This document shows positions 22,987-36,139 of a DNA stretch of 64,000 nt, piece by piece. The notes beneath the pieces were generated by a model that was given only the letters and a program-made list of their open reading frames with translations, ran no database searches and had not been told where the DNA came from. Position 1 is the first letter of the stretch, and each line of letters begins with the position of its first letter. The stretch comes from Entrophospora sp. SA101 (Eukaryota; Glomeromycota; Glomeromycetes; Entrophosporales; Entrophosporaceae), in NCBI GenBank assembly GCA_958430865.1, contig CAUDNR010003335.1, positions 25,840 through 89,839 on the forward strand. The letters run 5' to 3'. The position numbers and the translations under genes are program-made.

Positions 22987-24611
22987 ATGTCAAAATTAAT
23001 TAGTAGTATAATTACTGAAAATTCCGATGATAGTATTATAAAAGAACAACAAAATCAAGTTTGTGGCATGTAAATTATCTTAATTATGTATATTATTGTA
23101 ATTACTATAGTAATTTGAATTTTTTTTTGTTAATGAAGTCATTTTCTAAATTCTAATTTTTCTAAAAAAAAAAATTATAGATGTAAAAAGCAAAATTCAA
23201 AATATAACTGTCCGAGATGTAATCTTAAATATTGTTCATTAGATTGTTATAAGCATCAAGTACCCATCATTTTTTACATGAGAGAAATTGATTACTATAA
23301 AATTTTGGTTTTAAAAATTATTAATTTTTTGTTTTTTTTTTTTAAAAAAAAATACAATTGCTACCATCATATAGAGTCATTTAACATGTACAGAATCGTT
23401 TTATAAAGATAATATAATGGAAGAGATTAAGAGTCAAGGACTTGTTGATGAAGATCAAAAAAATAAAATGTTAAATTTCTTAAGAAAATTTGAACAAGAA
23501 AATGATGAGACAATTAAGGAATCTATATATCAAGATCAAGATTTAGAAGGTTCATCCATTTAATTAATTGATTAATTAATTATAATGATTAGCATTTATA
23601 TATATTTGTTATAATTTAGATGAAGAAGATATTATTGAAAGATTTAAAGATATAAATATTGGTATGAAAATTCAATTAAATAAATTGATGCTTTATTATT
23701 AATATTAAAAAATATATCAAGAGACCATAATAATCAATTAATAAACACATAATATATGAATAAATAAATGGATGATTAGATTCAGCAGATTTTCAAACAA
23801 TATGGAATAAGTTGACAGAGAAAGAACGTCAAGAATTTTTAGAAGGAAAAATAGAAAATTTTATTGTAGAATTAGAATTATGGAAACCTTGGTGGCAATC
23901 ATTAAGTCAACAACAATCATCTAAAATAATTGAACTTACTAATGATGATGATGATAAATTAAATAATAATAATAATAATAACAATAATGTGAAAAATTCA
24001 ACTAGACCAAAAATAATTTCCAATATTGTTAAATTAGATTTTGCAAAAAAACCTCCAAATCCTGGTATTATTTATAATCTTGTGAATATTTTGTATCCTT
24101 TTTATGTTTATTATTATTATTATTATTGCTATTATTATTATTATTGAAAATATTCTCAACTTGTATCATAATCAAATAATTAATTAGGTATGCATATGCT
24201 TATACTTGTAGATTTTTTAATGGGGAAATATTAGAAAATTTAGAAGAATCATGTTTAGTAATATGGGATTTATCACCTATTCTATCATCAAATCAAAATC
24301 TAGTATATGAAAATGCTTCACATGCAATTTCTATGAGTTTGCAATTAACTTTAAAGGTAATAAATGCGTTTCTGCATATGTGTACATTATAATTTCATTA
24401 TTTACTTGTTATTTTTGTTATTTATCATTTATCTTTTTTCAAAAATTAGAATACTAAATACAAACAACCTCCAGATTTTTCATATTTGATAATAAATGAT
24501 ATTATTTCATTATTATCTACACATGAAAATACACTTGCAGCATTATCAGATCTGTTAAATCTTTTTCAGAAATTTAATTCATCTGCATCTGTATCCACAA
24601 AAATAACCACG

Positions 24612-24642
<31 letters not shown>

Positions 24643-24956
24643 TAAATAAAAAATCAAAGTCTAAACAAAAATCTTTTTTAAATGGGAAAAAAATTGAATT
24701 TTATTTGTCATACACAGGTTATTTGCTATCAATAGATAAAGAAAAGGAAAAGTTTGACAAGGTTGATGAAATGACATTGAGAATGAAATTGTTGATTAGT
24801 GAACTTGAAATTTTTAAACAAACCAAAATTTTGGAACATGATAATCATCAAATATTGCAAAAAGATGTCGAAAAAGTTTTAGAATATAAAAAAGTAAGAT
24901 TTGAAAATAATGATGATGATGATGAGAAAGATCAAAGGATTATTGAAGAGATTTAA
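22987..24956 (+). CDS. Zinc finger HIT domain protein 2 (ZNHIT2-like), seven exons
   Basis: Exons 22987-23069, 23181-23259, 23375-23549, 23620-23661, 23780-24092, 24188-24356 and 24450-24956 give 455 residues. The N-terminus has a HIT-type zinc finger: CGICKK, NCPRCN, YCSLDCYKHQ, then HLTC after intron 2. ELELWKPWWQSL (about 150-160) and a helical C-terminal half follow, as in ZNHIT2, an adaptor of the R2TP/HSP90 machinery that helps assemble complexes such as U5 snRNP. Poly-Asn and poly-Ser runs interrupt weakly conserved regions. It is convergent with the LIM gene, the two stops lying about 150 bp apart. An apparently identical copy lies at 52501-54470. Confidence 0.85.
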
Positions 24957-25104
24957 ATAAAATAGCAATGGCATTCAAACTGCCAAAAAAAAATTTTATT
25001 ATTATTATTGTTACAACTCAAAGTTCTCTAATATATATTCTCCAAAAAATAAAAATGATTGTTATTATTAAAATTACATAAACAGTATATTATTATTGTT
25101 ATTA

Positions 25105-26050
25105 TCAGCTTAACATTTCTCTATAATGTACATCACAATAAGGTTGTCCTTGGTGAATATAATAATATGAACTATTGAATGGTTGTTTACAAGTCTAAGA
25201 AAATAGAAATAAAAATTAATTAATATATATCTAATACAAGGATTTACACAATTAAATAACCTACCTTGCAACCGAAACAATCACGGTGCCACTTTCCATC
25301 CAATGCATTTGTAAATTCTCCTTTGATTGGGTTTTGACAACCCTTACATTTTGGCGCTAAATAATAATATTAGTTTATTGATTTAATATAATACATACAT
25401 TTCTAATAGTAGAATTAATGAATGAATGATCTATTTACCAAATTTTTTCATCCAATCTTTTTCACAGTATGGAAAACCATCATGCACCATGAAACCACCA
25501 CTTTCAAATGGACCGCCACATTCACGACAAAAGAAATGTCCTACATGCCAAGATTTTCCAAGTGCTGTAATAGATTGCTAATAATTTTTTTTTTAAAAAA
25601 TTTTATATTATTATAATGATGAATCACAAATATTTTTTTTCCTCTCCAAAATAAAATAAAAATAATTTACCCCTTCAATAGGTGTATTACAATAACCACA
25701 TCTTGGACTAAACAATTCATGAAAATCTAAATGACAATATGGCAATCCATCTTGTTCAAAAAAAGCAACATGTTCTAAAGAAGTATTACATTTTGTACAT
25801 GTGAAATGATCTGGATGCCATTTTTTCCCCATTGCCGACAAAACTTTCCCTGTGATTGATTTACCACAACCCCCACAATTTAATGATGCTATATTATGTA
25901 TAGACGATGATAGTCTACTATTGTTATTATTGTCACCAAGAGGTTGATTATTTGATGGATGTATTTTTGAAGTTGGTGTTGAATTACGTTTATGTTCTTG
26001 ATTATTTTCTGATATATTACTATTGATGCTATTTCTATTACTATTATTAC

Positions 26051-26092
<42 letters not shown>

Positions 26093-27254
26093 CACCACCG
26101 ATACTATTGTTATTAATAGCAATACCATTGTTGTTATTAATTGTATTGTTTGAATTTGAAATATTTTTCTCGTCAGATTTTTCTGAATGAGGGAATTTCT
26201 TTTGAGCGTCATCAAATTGTGCATTCCAATATGATTCATTATTCCCACCACTCCTATCATTATTACCATTATTATTATTTTTTAGTTCATTATTTAATTG
26301 CTTGTCAAATTGATGTTGTTTTTGTAATATATTTACTGTAGAGTTGTATATCTTTTTGTTTTTATTGATTTCACTTTGAATTTGCTCTGGAGTTTGTTTA
26401 ATTAATGACGGGGTCCTTGATGCTGGTTTGGAAGAAGCAGTATGTGACTTGAATGCAGCAGATAAAACATAACTACCTTTTGTGCCATCATCTATTTTTG
26501 TATTAGAAGCATTAGCAGAGATGGCTCCTTCATCAATATTGTTGTTATTATTATAACTACTGTTAACATCTGTAGTTTGATTATTATTTTGTTTAAAAGA
26601 AAGCTTTGTTTCCGTTGGATAAGTTAGATCATTAATTAGTTCATTAATATCATTATTTTTATCAATCTTGTTTGTAATAGTTTCACGAAAACTTGATTCT
26701 GATAAAGCAGAATCTGTGGTGTTTAGTTGTGTAGAGGAAGGAGGCGAATAAGCAGCAGAGCTGGAAACTGATTCAGGAGAAGATGGTGTTTTGATGTTTT
26801 CTTCAATTTTTTGACTAAGTGAACGAGTAAGAATTGAAGTGGTCTTGTTTGGAGAAGGATATACCCTTGGACCATACAAACCTCCTACTTTCCTCTCAGT
26901 TGAATAAGTGGGAATAGAATCAACAATAATCGAAGAGGAGGAGGAGGAGGAGGAGGAGGAGAAGGTAGAAGGAGGAGAAGAAGGACTTAAAATTACATTA
27001 TTAATATTGTTATTGTTATTGGATGGAACAGTTGAAGTTATTGGACTTTTTGGTGGCGTTATTAAACTTGAACGTTTAGGAGGTGCTTTATTCTTTAAAT
27101 TTTTTAAATAATTTGCTAAAAAAAAATATAAATTATTAATGATATTATCATCAGTTAGAAACAATTTATTGGGGATAAATAAAGTATTAGTCTCGGACAG
27201 AATTCAAAAAACTTTACCAAGTTCATCTTTTGTAAGATTTTTTTTATCATTCAT
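25105..27254 (-). CDS. Paxillin-like protein with three LIM domains, five exons
   Basis: Exons 27254-27218, 27115-25671, 25577-25439, 25356-25265 and 25194-25105 give 600 residues. The N-terminus MNDKKNLTKDELANYLKNLK resembles the start of fungal paxillin-like LIM proteins. A long low-complexity Ser/Pro/Asn region follows, including a run of about 13 Asn encoded by an AAT microsatellite (26045-26095). Three LIM domains end the protein: LIM1 from CGGCGKSITGK, LIM2 split across the exon 2/3 junction (CGYCNTPIEG then WHVGHFFC), and LIM3 from CKGCQNPIKGEF to YCDVHYREMLS. Such proteins link the actin cytoskeleton to Rho/Cdc42 signalling at growth and division sites. A second copy is at 54619-56768. 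Confidence 0.85.
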
Positions 27255-28169
27255 CTTTATTATAAATTGTTGTTAAAAAAAAATTTGAGTTTTAAATCGA
27301 AAAAAAAAATAAATCATCCCAATATGGTAATGGGGTTGAATAACTCCTTTATTTATAAAGAAGGTTGTAAGACAAACATGACACAATTGTACTTCTCTTG
27401 TCACATCAGGTATCGAGCATAATTAGAAATTTCATATCACGAAACGTTAAATATAAAAAAAGAACTTTTCTTTCGTTATTACTAATTATGGTACAATAAT
27501 AATTTTTCTTTTCAACTTTTCAATAAAAAAAGGTGTATATTGCATTTTTTTTACTCCTATAACTTTTAGACTCCCTGCTGAGCCGATCATCATTTTTGAC
27601 AACAAAATAATATAAATAAATAGTTTGTTTTATATGTAATAGTAGTATTATGTGGTTTGTTGGAATGCTAAAATCTCAATTAAGGTTTTGGTATGTGGTA
27701 CAAAATGAAATGTTTCGGAAAAAAAACACCAGATCGACAAAAATGTAACTCGATCATCAATCATTATTATTTTCTTATTTTGTATTTTGTCAAAAAATAA
27801 TTATTTTTTTGATTACTTGTTATTCAATTAAATTACTTATTAGATTCGTATTTGTTTTTAACAAATGTTTATATTGAATATAAATAAGCTATAATTTCAA
27901 CGAGCTTGGAAAAAATATTGTGTATGTACATTGTATCGCTGTATGTAATATGCTGCATACATCCCATTTTCGACTTTCTCAAAAAGGAACCCAACACCGA
28001 AACTCCTATATATTACTATAGTAAATAAAAAAATATGAATGATTTACATAAAATCGGATCTTTTTTTAAATTTAATATTAAATACACGTGACGTTTGAAA
28101 TTTTTTCTTATGAAAAATGGAAATTTACTCTGAAACCAAGCTATCGATAATTACATTCGCAAAGAAATC

Positions 28170-28570
28170 GTGAACCGAAATTTTATTCTTGCATTCATTT
28201 TATTGGCCAAACTTTCCATGGTTGATACTATTCCACATCAACTTCATAAAAAAGATGCTACTGTCTTCTATCTCTATTGAAGAAGATAACTACCCTTACT
28301 CACTGTAACATTTTCAGATCGTATCGTTCCCAGAGGAACCGCTGATTTCATTGTTACCGGAAAACTAGCGAAAGATATCGCCTCAGGTCCCGAAGTTATT
28401 ATTGTATTTGGCGAGCCCATATTTTCCCATTTACTGCGGATGTTTACTATATTCAGTGGAAGTTCGGATACCAGCAGATTTACCTAAATTCTAGTTACTG
28501 CTTTAGATTCATCTTCTGAGGCTGTTGTAGGCTGTGCATCGGGTGATGCTGCATTTATTGAGAATACAAC
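28170..28570 (+). pseudogene. Decayed ML-domain lipid-binding protein gene
   Basis: The remains are spread over three frames. A signal-peptide frame reads NRNFILAFILLAKLSMVDT then IPHQLHKK, beginning GTG where ATG is expected. Then come RIVPRGTADFIVTGKLAKD, VEVRIPADLP and AVVGCASGDAAF. The series matches secreted ML (MD-2-related lipid recognition) proteins of Rhizophagus, relatives of the phosphatidylglycerol/phosphatidylinositol transfer protein. Start loss, stops and at least two frameshifts make it non-functional. The duplicate block ends inside it at 28452. Confidence 0.65.
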
Positions 28571-29898
28571 CAAAATTTTCGATTTTGACATAAATGTTGA
28601 TAAAAACATGAAAGGAAATTGGTTTATTCTATCAATACTTAACCAATTTTAGAAATTAGTTAAAGGGGCAATTGACGCCAACTAGATCGCTAGCAAAACA
28701 TTATTAATATTATCAAAACCTAAAATTCCTACCCCAGAATTCGGTTTTTTTAAGTTAGAAATAATCTATTAACGTTAATTATTTGGCACTAATTAAACAG
28801 CGTTTTTACAACGGATACTAATTAATATTAAATTATTATTATAAATTTATTATTTTATATTGTAAATCAATTTCATGCTTATTTATATCACATAGTTCGA
28901 TTTTACTTGATAGTATAGTCATAATAACCGGTTTCGCCGACAAAATCGTTCGTTAGTAAGATGTATAAAAGAACATTCGACTTTCTAGTTTAAATAATCA
29001 TATAATATATTGAATTTATTAATTTTATCCAATGAATTTGTCCTCAAGTTATTTTTACGAATATACAACAGATCACTTTATTGAAAATATTCATGTTTAT
29101 GTAGAAAATATAGTTAAAACATTACAATTAATCTATATATAATAATGAAGCACTTCATAAAAATTGACAGATAAATGTTTAGAAACAGTTTGTGATAATA
29201 GCGACAGATTATTTGGGTCAAGTGAATTTAATTCATATCATCATCATATTGACGGCTGTTCTTGGAAGAGATGTATTAATGAAATAAATAAATGTATGGA
29301 AAAGGAGTAATTATATGTTAATATTACTTATTAGTCAGTATTTTTCCTAAGGATTTATGGGAAACTTTTATGGATTATTATTTATCCTCCACTTTAGATT
29401 TATTACCATCATAATCAAAGAGTAGATTCAGACCAGACCAAAACTTGTTGGTCTCAATAGGCTCGGTCCATTACCATCAATAAAATACTAAATTGTGACA
29501 CCAATAGTCCAGCGTCATAGCCAACCTTTGGTTTAGATCTGAAAACTTGGAAATGGATATAAATAAATAATGGAAATGGTATACAAATTTAATTATGTTA
29601 CTAATAATAATCAAAATATTTAAAATATTTACCATATTTAGATAGTGGTGATGTATATTTTCAACAAGATGGTAGTCTTACTGACAAGTAAAAAACCTAT
29701 AGGCAGTAAATTTGATGAGTTGATTTTCCAATAATTAATATTAAGCTTATAAATAATAAAAAATAAAAATAAAAAAATAAAAATAAAATAAAAATAAAAA
29801 AAAGGATTACAAATCCAACTTCTCCGTTCTCAAATAGATTAGCTCCGTTTGTAATTTTGGATTTTCAATTTTTCATTTCTAGAAGACCGACCATCTGG
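28571..29898. other. Intergenic with coding scraps
   Basis: Short plus-strand protein-like pieces occur at 29032-29127 (MNLSSSYFYEYTTDHFIENI) and 29170-29310 (KCLETVCDNSDRLFGSSEF). The second weakly recalls the BACK linker of BTB proteins, which are abundant in this lineage. I could not join them into a spliced gene. An AAAAT-rich run lies near 29755-29805. Confidence 0.3.
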
Positions 29899-31546
29899 GA
29901 ACAGGAGAGACCGTTCTGGGAACACAAAATTTTAACCCATGCCATTTGTTGATTGACCAATTAAAATCACGAATTTGATAAACGTAGAAATAAATATGGG
30001 TTTGATTCATTTTGTCAACCATCACTTCACCAACAATTGTTTCATTAACGAATTTAAGAAGTTGGAAGAAATAGTCTAATAAATTAAATCGTACTACTCG
30101 AAAATATATTTAAAGGGTTGGTTTTTGACTTGGTCAAAGAATAACTCTCTTCCTAACTCTTCTCTTGACCATATCTCTTGATATAATCAAAATAACCTTA
30201 ATATAATGAATGTCAACGAAATGATTGTAAACACAAAAAATTTAAGATACATGATTGTGACAAAAATGAACAATGTATATATGAAAAATCAATCAAATTT
30301 ATTTAATAAAAACAAAATTTACAACACAAAAAATTTTTTTTGCATGTTCTAATAAAATTTCCATTGTTGCTGTCATCTGTTGCTGATTCAACATTGCCCA
30401 GATCATCATCAACTGTATTTTCATTATTTTCAATAAATTCATTTCATTTAATATTTTTCATCATACTTTCTTTTAGTGTGTTGACATTTTTTTTGATTTT
30501 GACTTGAAGATATCAAACATTTAGATTGACACTTTTGTAGACAATGATTGTGATAAATGGATACACTACAATTATTCAAATTAGTATAGTTAGTGTAATC
30601 ACATTATACGTAATTGCAAAAAATGTTTGTAGATGGTTCCTAGAAGTAACAAAGTTTTGGTAATTAAAGGATACTGATTGTCTCTGGACGTGAATCTATG
30701 ATAATCGTCAACATTCAACAAGAATGTATTTTTTGAATATTTTGTAAGTGCATTCTACATATTTCTCATGTTCATCTGTAACTTGCTTCGTTTTACGGTC
30801 TACTGCTCTTGATGTTGTAGTTACTCCAAGACTTGTATCTACCGAGTCTAGATAGAATGCAAGGTCGAACTTAAAAGAGTTAATTATTGTATTATTTAAA
30901 ACAAGAAGATAACACATGAACACCACCATTAATCTCTTCATATGGTCTATTACGTTCAAATGGCCAAGCTTCTAAATAGAGTTGGTCAAAAAACCTCTTC
31001 AAGCTTGGTTCTATTTCTTGGAGCAATCTTCATATTTCATCAAAATCGTTTATAGGACCTTGATGGCTCTAGTGAAATCAATCTTTTCACTTACCTCTTC
31101 CTCTTCCTCTTCCTCTTCCCCTTCCGCATCTGTGGTTTTTACTCTCCTAGGTTCTCTTTTTAAAAGATTTTCTACAAAATTCATATAACAAATGTTACAT
31201 AAAACAACACGTTACTTTCACTAAGTTGTTGTTCTCAGCTTCTTTCCATTTATTGCCTTTCGTTGATGAAATTTAGCTGATTCAGTGGTTTTACATTCTG
31301 TGCAATGTTTAATTTCAGGCAATTTTTCTTCAAGTAAATCGTATTATGAAAGTTGTGGGATTCAAAGGGATTCAAAAGATATGATAACAACAAAGTGTAA
31401 AGCTTCAAGTTTGTGTAATTATTTACACATGATTTATTGCAAGAATGGGCTACATGATACCCTTGTAAAAGTATTTTAAACTGTATAAAAAAAATTGAAA
31501 TCAATTGTGAAAATTTATTCCTTATATAGGATGGTCTCTCCTGTTG
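29899..31546 (+). mobile_element. 1.65-kb inverted-repeat element, copy 1
   Basis: The ends are GAACAGGAGAGACCGTTC (29899) and, in reverse complement, CAACAGGAGAGACCATCC (31546), terminal inverted repeats of about 17 bp. The whole segment matches 61021-62702 on the opposite strand. Inside, the minus strand has relics in several frames: LAFYLDSVDTSLGVTT (30959-30708), an Arg/Gly or Glu simple repeat near 31100, and CTECKTTESAKFHQRK near 31265-31320. No intact transposase is present and no clear target-site duplication is seen. A decayed DNA transposon is the best reading. Confidence 0.6.
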
Positions 31547-32290
31547 AATAAAGGTGTACTATTACCCAACAAAAAGCAGAAATTTCTGAAGAAAAATAAT
31601 ATGCAATAAATTATTGAAATAATTAATGACCATCATATCGCATTGCTTATCAATAAAAAAAGGTTGTTGAACTTTACATTCAAGAATATGTTTTATAAAT
31701 CTTTGTTTTTCACTCATTGACATTGAAACAAGTTAAATAATTCCACCTTATGTTGGAACACTTATTCACAAGTAAAAAAATCTAATAATTAATCACGATT
31801 TTATTTTGGTTTAAAAACAAATAATCAATAAAATATTTACAATATTTTCAAAAACATACTGTTTATTGGAGTTTTTCTTGATTTCTTACTTCAGTATAAA
31901 AACTCACAACAATCAACTCTATATTATAAATCAAAAATTCATCAAAATAGAACCAAAAAAAAGACAATTTAATAAAACAAATAAACTTATTGGTGATAAA
32001 AACGTTCAAAAGAAATCAAAAATCTATGAAAGGATTTCAGGCAAATATTTGACAAAAAGACTGATTGAATCCCGATTTTTTGTAACAAGCAAACTTCCAT
32101 AGTCATTTCATTAAACTTGTAGAAGGAAAAGATGTTGCTTCTACCATTAAAAATTTCTATCAATGAAAAACAAATCCCAGGATGAAAACAACAGAAGCAA
32201 TTCATCAAAGAAAAAGATGAAAAAGATAAAGAGAGAAAAGATGAAAAAGATAATAAAAACAACAAAGATACAAATATTAGTGATACTATT
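31547..32290. other. Intergenic
   Basis: AT-rich. The 78-codon plus ORF at 31866-32102 and its antisense partners are Lys/Asn or Phe-rich and not recognisable. A K/E/D-rich repeat (32195-32265) underlies the antisense frames. Confidence 0.4.
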
Positions 32291-32291
32291 A

Positions 32292-33000
32292 TTATTTATT
32301 AACAATTTGACATAATTGTTCAAAGAACTTTGAGGGACCACAAGGTGATCTCATGTATGTTGATTGATATTTAACTGGTACATTATTTGAGATGACTTCT
32401 GCAACTTCAATTACACGATTCTTACAATCACAAAGAGAATGATTCTTAGTGGTTTGAGATGCACATATATTAAAGTTATAAACAAGCATCAGAATTATTT
32501 ATTACATTAAACATAGCCTCCAAAATGGAAATCATACATGGAAGTTGTGATGGTTCTGTAGGAATAATTATATTTGATATCATAGTCATCATATATATTT
32601 CCATCAACTTTTAAACTCATTTCATATATTCAAATATGTGTGCCTAAGGGTACAACTAAGTTTTTGGTAAATGGTACAAAAAAAAACTCAAAGTCAATTC
32701 AATTTAAACATCTACCAGAAACCCATATTCCAAATGTTGTGATTCCATTACCATTGTCATTGTTTTCTAATTAATTCATCCAGAGCTCCAGCTTGAAAGT
32801 TTGTAAGTTTAAGAAAATCTTTGTTGATTAATAATGATAAATTCTCATATTTGGTGGTTTTACTTGACCAAAAATAATTCCTTCATTGAATAAATCATAA
32901 TTTTGAAATCAGGTTTTTCACCTATGGCATTTTCTTTATTTACGTTCCATCTTTTTTTTGATGAAATGCTCCACTGTTTGCCCTATTAAGTAAAGCGTCA
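32292..33000 (-). pseudogene. Decayed lineage-specific gene, possibly PD-(D/E)XK nuclease-like
   Basis: From right to left the minus strand gives VEHFIKKRWNVNKENAI, GEKPDFKIMIYSM, then IIFGQVKPPNM, LINKDFLKLTNFQAGALDEL, LPCMISILEAMFNVIN and YMRSPCGPSKFFEQL. These lie in several frames, separated by stops and frameshifts. The order recalls an uncharacterised protein family expanded in Rhizophagus. PDF followed by an FG[EQ]VKPP strand looks like a PD-(D/E)XK nuclease core, with Glu replaced by Gln here. The nuclease idea is inference. This copy cannot be functional. Confidence 0.45.
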
Positions 33001-33416
33001 TTGAATAATGTGATTATAACTTAAATAATTGCACAGCAAATGATGCAAAAAGCCTCTCACCATATTAGTATTTCTTTTATAATGTCATGTAATACCAATC
33101 CATAAGGCTGTTTATATGATAGTGGTAATAGTTAATCCAAAACTCACTATTCTAGTTGAATTAAAAAGATATTTATTAATGGAATTCGAATTTTACTATA
33201 ATGCAGATCACCAAAAATTTACAACCCTCCCTATTGGCGTGATTAAGGGTAGGGGGAATCACGTGTTAATTTAGTAGTAAACCATGGCTCAATTTTTTTT
33301 GCCTGCCGGGTACAATGTTGATCAATATTTTTATGAAATATTAATATACATTAAAATTTCCTATAATAAAAATTAAAAAAAAAAAATTATATATATATAT
33401 ATATTTATTTATTTAT

Positions 33417-34930
33417 TTATAAATAATAATCCCAAGAATGAGAATATATCATTTCTTCAGCACCCTCAGCAATATCTATAATTTTGGAATTTGTCAGCCA
33501 AAATCCTGCACCTGATTTTGCATTGTAACTACTTCTATTATTATCTTTTTAGTTATCAAATCGTCAAGTAAGTAAAATGCCTGTTTCAAATTTCTAATTG
33601 TTCTATTACTATTGAAATTTTCCTCATAAATTTTTAAGTTTGTTCAATTTCCTGTTAATTATTTTTTTATTTTTCAATTGTAGAAAAATTCCAATTATAT
33701 CATCTCTTACAATGTCATTATCTTCTAATTCTTCAAATAACTTTCTTGTGATTTCAATTATTTTAATTGCATCTGTAGTTACATTGATTGAATCTGGGTT
33801 GTCTGCAGCTTTACGCTGACAGTTATTACAATTACTGCAGGAAGAAGTTGCAGCATCAGTTGACTATGCATAAAAGTTAAGTAATGATTGTTGCAAGCAT
33901 TTATATTTTTCTTCACAAAAAAACATTATTTCATGAAGGTTTTGTAAACTTTATCTAAGATAAATTCTTCTTTGTGGGGTTTCATCCTCTCCTGCATCTT
34001 CTCTCAATTCAGAAATGATTCCATATAATAATTTAAAGTCACTTCTTGAATATAAAATAATATATTTTGATTGTTAACCATCTCTACCAGCTTTCCCACT
34101 TTCTTGAATATATTGGCCAAGACTCAAAGGAAAATTGAAATGAATTAGAAGGTATACATCTGAAGTATTTATGCCCATGCCAAAAGCATTTGTTGCTATA
34201 ATTATTTTAGTATTTCCAGTTTTCCATTTCATTAATGACACATGTTTTTTTTTTCCAGATAAATTACCATAGTAAAGGCCAACCTCACAATTTGTAAATT
34301 CATTAATTATATAAATTTTGAGATCTTCACAAATTTTAGGTGATGCACAATAAACTATACATCTTCCAGCAGGATTTTTGTTGATTTCTTCAACAACTTG
34401 ACCATAACTAGCATCTTTTTTTGATTTTTTCTTTTCTTGGACTTCCAAAAAATTGTGAGGATGTGCAAATGATGATTATCTAATTATAGTAAGATCATTC
34501 CATTCTATCTTCATCTTTTCACACAAAATATGTGCATCTTTTTCAGACATTGTTGCACTAACCATCATTATTGAAGAGTTTGGAAAATCTCTTTTTAGAG
34601 TCTCTGCAACACCATTCCAAGCATTTCGAAAATATTGGTGTTCTAATACACAGTGAGCTTCATCAATAACAAATTGAACTCTTGAAGTTATTGATAATTT
34701 TTTCAGCATATTTTGAAAACTTATATTGGCTATAAATTTTTCTGGTGTCAAATAAACAATTTGTACCAATTTTGAAGCAATTTCACTAAATACTTGCTCT
34801 TGGTATGATGGTGGTTTATCTGAAGCTGCATATAATCCTAAAGAAGGTATTCCAGAATGGGTCAACTCCATTACTTGATCTTCAATTAATGCTTTTAGAG
34901 GACTAAGTACTGCGAGCATGCAATCTGAGT
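33417..34930 (-). pseudogene. RecQ-like helicase, truncated and interrupted
   Basis: Two long minus frames (34919-34476 and 34448-34074) carry the second half of a RecQ core: LSPLKALIEDQV (motif Ia), VIDEAHCV (DEAH box), VSATMS (motif III), IIIATNAFGMGI (motif V) and QESGKAGRDG (motif VI). TAA follows motif VI. Beyond it, in shifted frames, lie LREDAGEDETPQRR, a Cys cluster (CSNCNNCQRK) like the RecQ zinc-binding domain, and a tail ending SHSWDYYL. The Walker A end is missing; the contig ends 75 bp upstream. RecQ enzymes unwind DNA 3' to 5' in repair. Many such fragments in this lineage travel with repeats. Confidence 0.75.
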
Positions 34931-35003
34931 TTCCTATTTAATAGGTTATTTATAGCTCAACACACAGCCTACTCGCTGACTTACGGTTGATTCTATTGTT
35001 TGA

Positions 35004-35013
35004 NNNNNNNNNN
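35004..35013. other. Assembly gap (10 N), contig 2/3 junction
   Basis: Ten N characters next to the truncated RecQ-like gene. Confidence 0.99.
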
Positions 35014-35349
35014 TATTTATTAATAAAAAAAAGGAAATAAATAAATCAAATAAATCAAATGTATGTTGTAGAAAATATTCTATGAAAAAAAGTTATTACA
35101 CGAAATTTACTTAGTCTCTATTTCTTAAGTGTATAACAAAATTCGGAATTTCAAAATTCCAAGGCTCAGCCAATTTTCAGTTTAAGAAAAAACCAGCTGA
35201 TAAGTTTTGAAGCTTGAGTCATGAACAATAAAACTTATCAGTTAAATTTTTTAAAATAATATAATTTTTTTTTATTTTAGTATTTTGAAGTTGACCAATT
35301 GTTACTATAAGCAATTAATGATTATAGATGATCTGAACCGTAAGATCAA

Positions 35350-36130
35350 CTAATTAATCTTTTAATCAGGCCAGTTCTTGGTTATATTCTTCCCCAGCCA
35401 GTAAATTGACCAAAAATCTTTAACTTTATGGTGATTCTCTCATTTTTTTTTTTTTTTTTCTAGTTCTTCTGCTACATCTCTTTGGTATTTTTTCACCATT
35501 TTTTCTTTTCCAATGGTTTCAGCTTGTTTCTTTTTTAATAAAAATTTTATGAAAATTTGAATTATTGATAAAATTAGACCAAGTCCAAATGAAGCAAAAA
35601 ATAAATGGTGTTGTCAATTTAACTTTGTGACTTTCCTGAATTGGCAAAATATTTTTTTGTTTATCTCCTTGAAATAACTGATGATTAGTTTGTTTAGCAT
35701 GAATATATTTTTCAATAATTTTATGGCCTTTTTTTTGAAGTCAAGTGCTAATCAAAAATTTCAAAACATCATCTGCAAGCACTTTTTCAATTTCTTGTTT
35801 TTTTTGAAGTTGTAGATTTCTGCTCTTTTTTATTTGTTTTTCTTCTGAAGTATGGCCTTCCAATTCTTTTAAATCAACTGCACTTTTAAGTTTTATGGCC
35901 AGTCTTCTTTATAATTCACAGCAGCAAAAAAAATGTAATATGTGCCAAGTCTATCTCATTAAAAATAGGGATCAATAAAATTTTTTCCATCCTTGATCTT
36001 CTTAAAAAGTTTAATCAGCTTGGATTTTTCATTCATCAAATAAAATAATGAGATTTTTGTAGCCAGCTTCCTTAATTGCCCATGCTACTAAACTGAGCTT
36101 GTGTCTATCCCCCAAAATTGAAAAATTGGC
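35350..36130 (-). pseudogene. AAA+-like relic, left arm of an inverted pair
   Basis: Minus-strand pieces, right to left, are HKLSLVAWAIKEAGYKNLII, RRLAIKLKSAVDLKELEG, QEIEKVLADDVLKFLIST, a TGA, then KYIHAKQTNHQLFQGDK. A membrane-like FASFGLGLILSIIQIFIKFL and KMVKKYQRDVAEELEKKK follow. At least three frames and several stops are involved. The segment is homologous, in reverse orientation, to 36170-36620. I infer part of an AAA+ ATPase only because the right arm continues into such a domain. Confidence 0.4.
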
Positions 36131-36139
36131 AAAATAATC

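Larger units (their letters stand above)
21254..28452. repeat. Segmental duplicate B, first copy (partner 50768-57966)
   Basis: This 7199-bp block recurs with the same offset (29514) at both ends and at every gene boundary checked, so no net indel exists. It carries ZNHIT2, the LIM gene and the first part of an ML-domain pseudogene. I saw no base differences in the stretches compared by eye. Confidence 0.95.

Noticed and set aside
25889..26341. ORFs of 126 and 66 codons within the LIM gene (also at 55403-55855)
   Set aside because: Poly-Ile, His and Tyr frames are shadows of the AAT/Asn repeat in the real coding strand.
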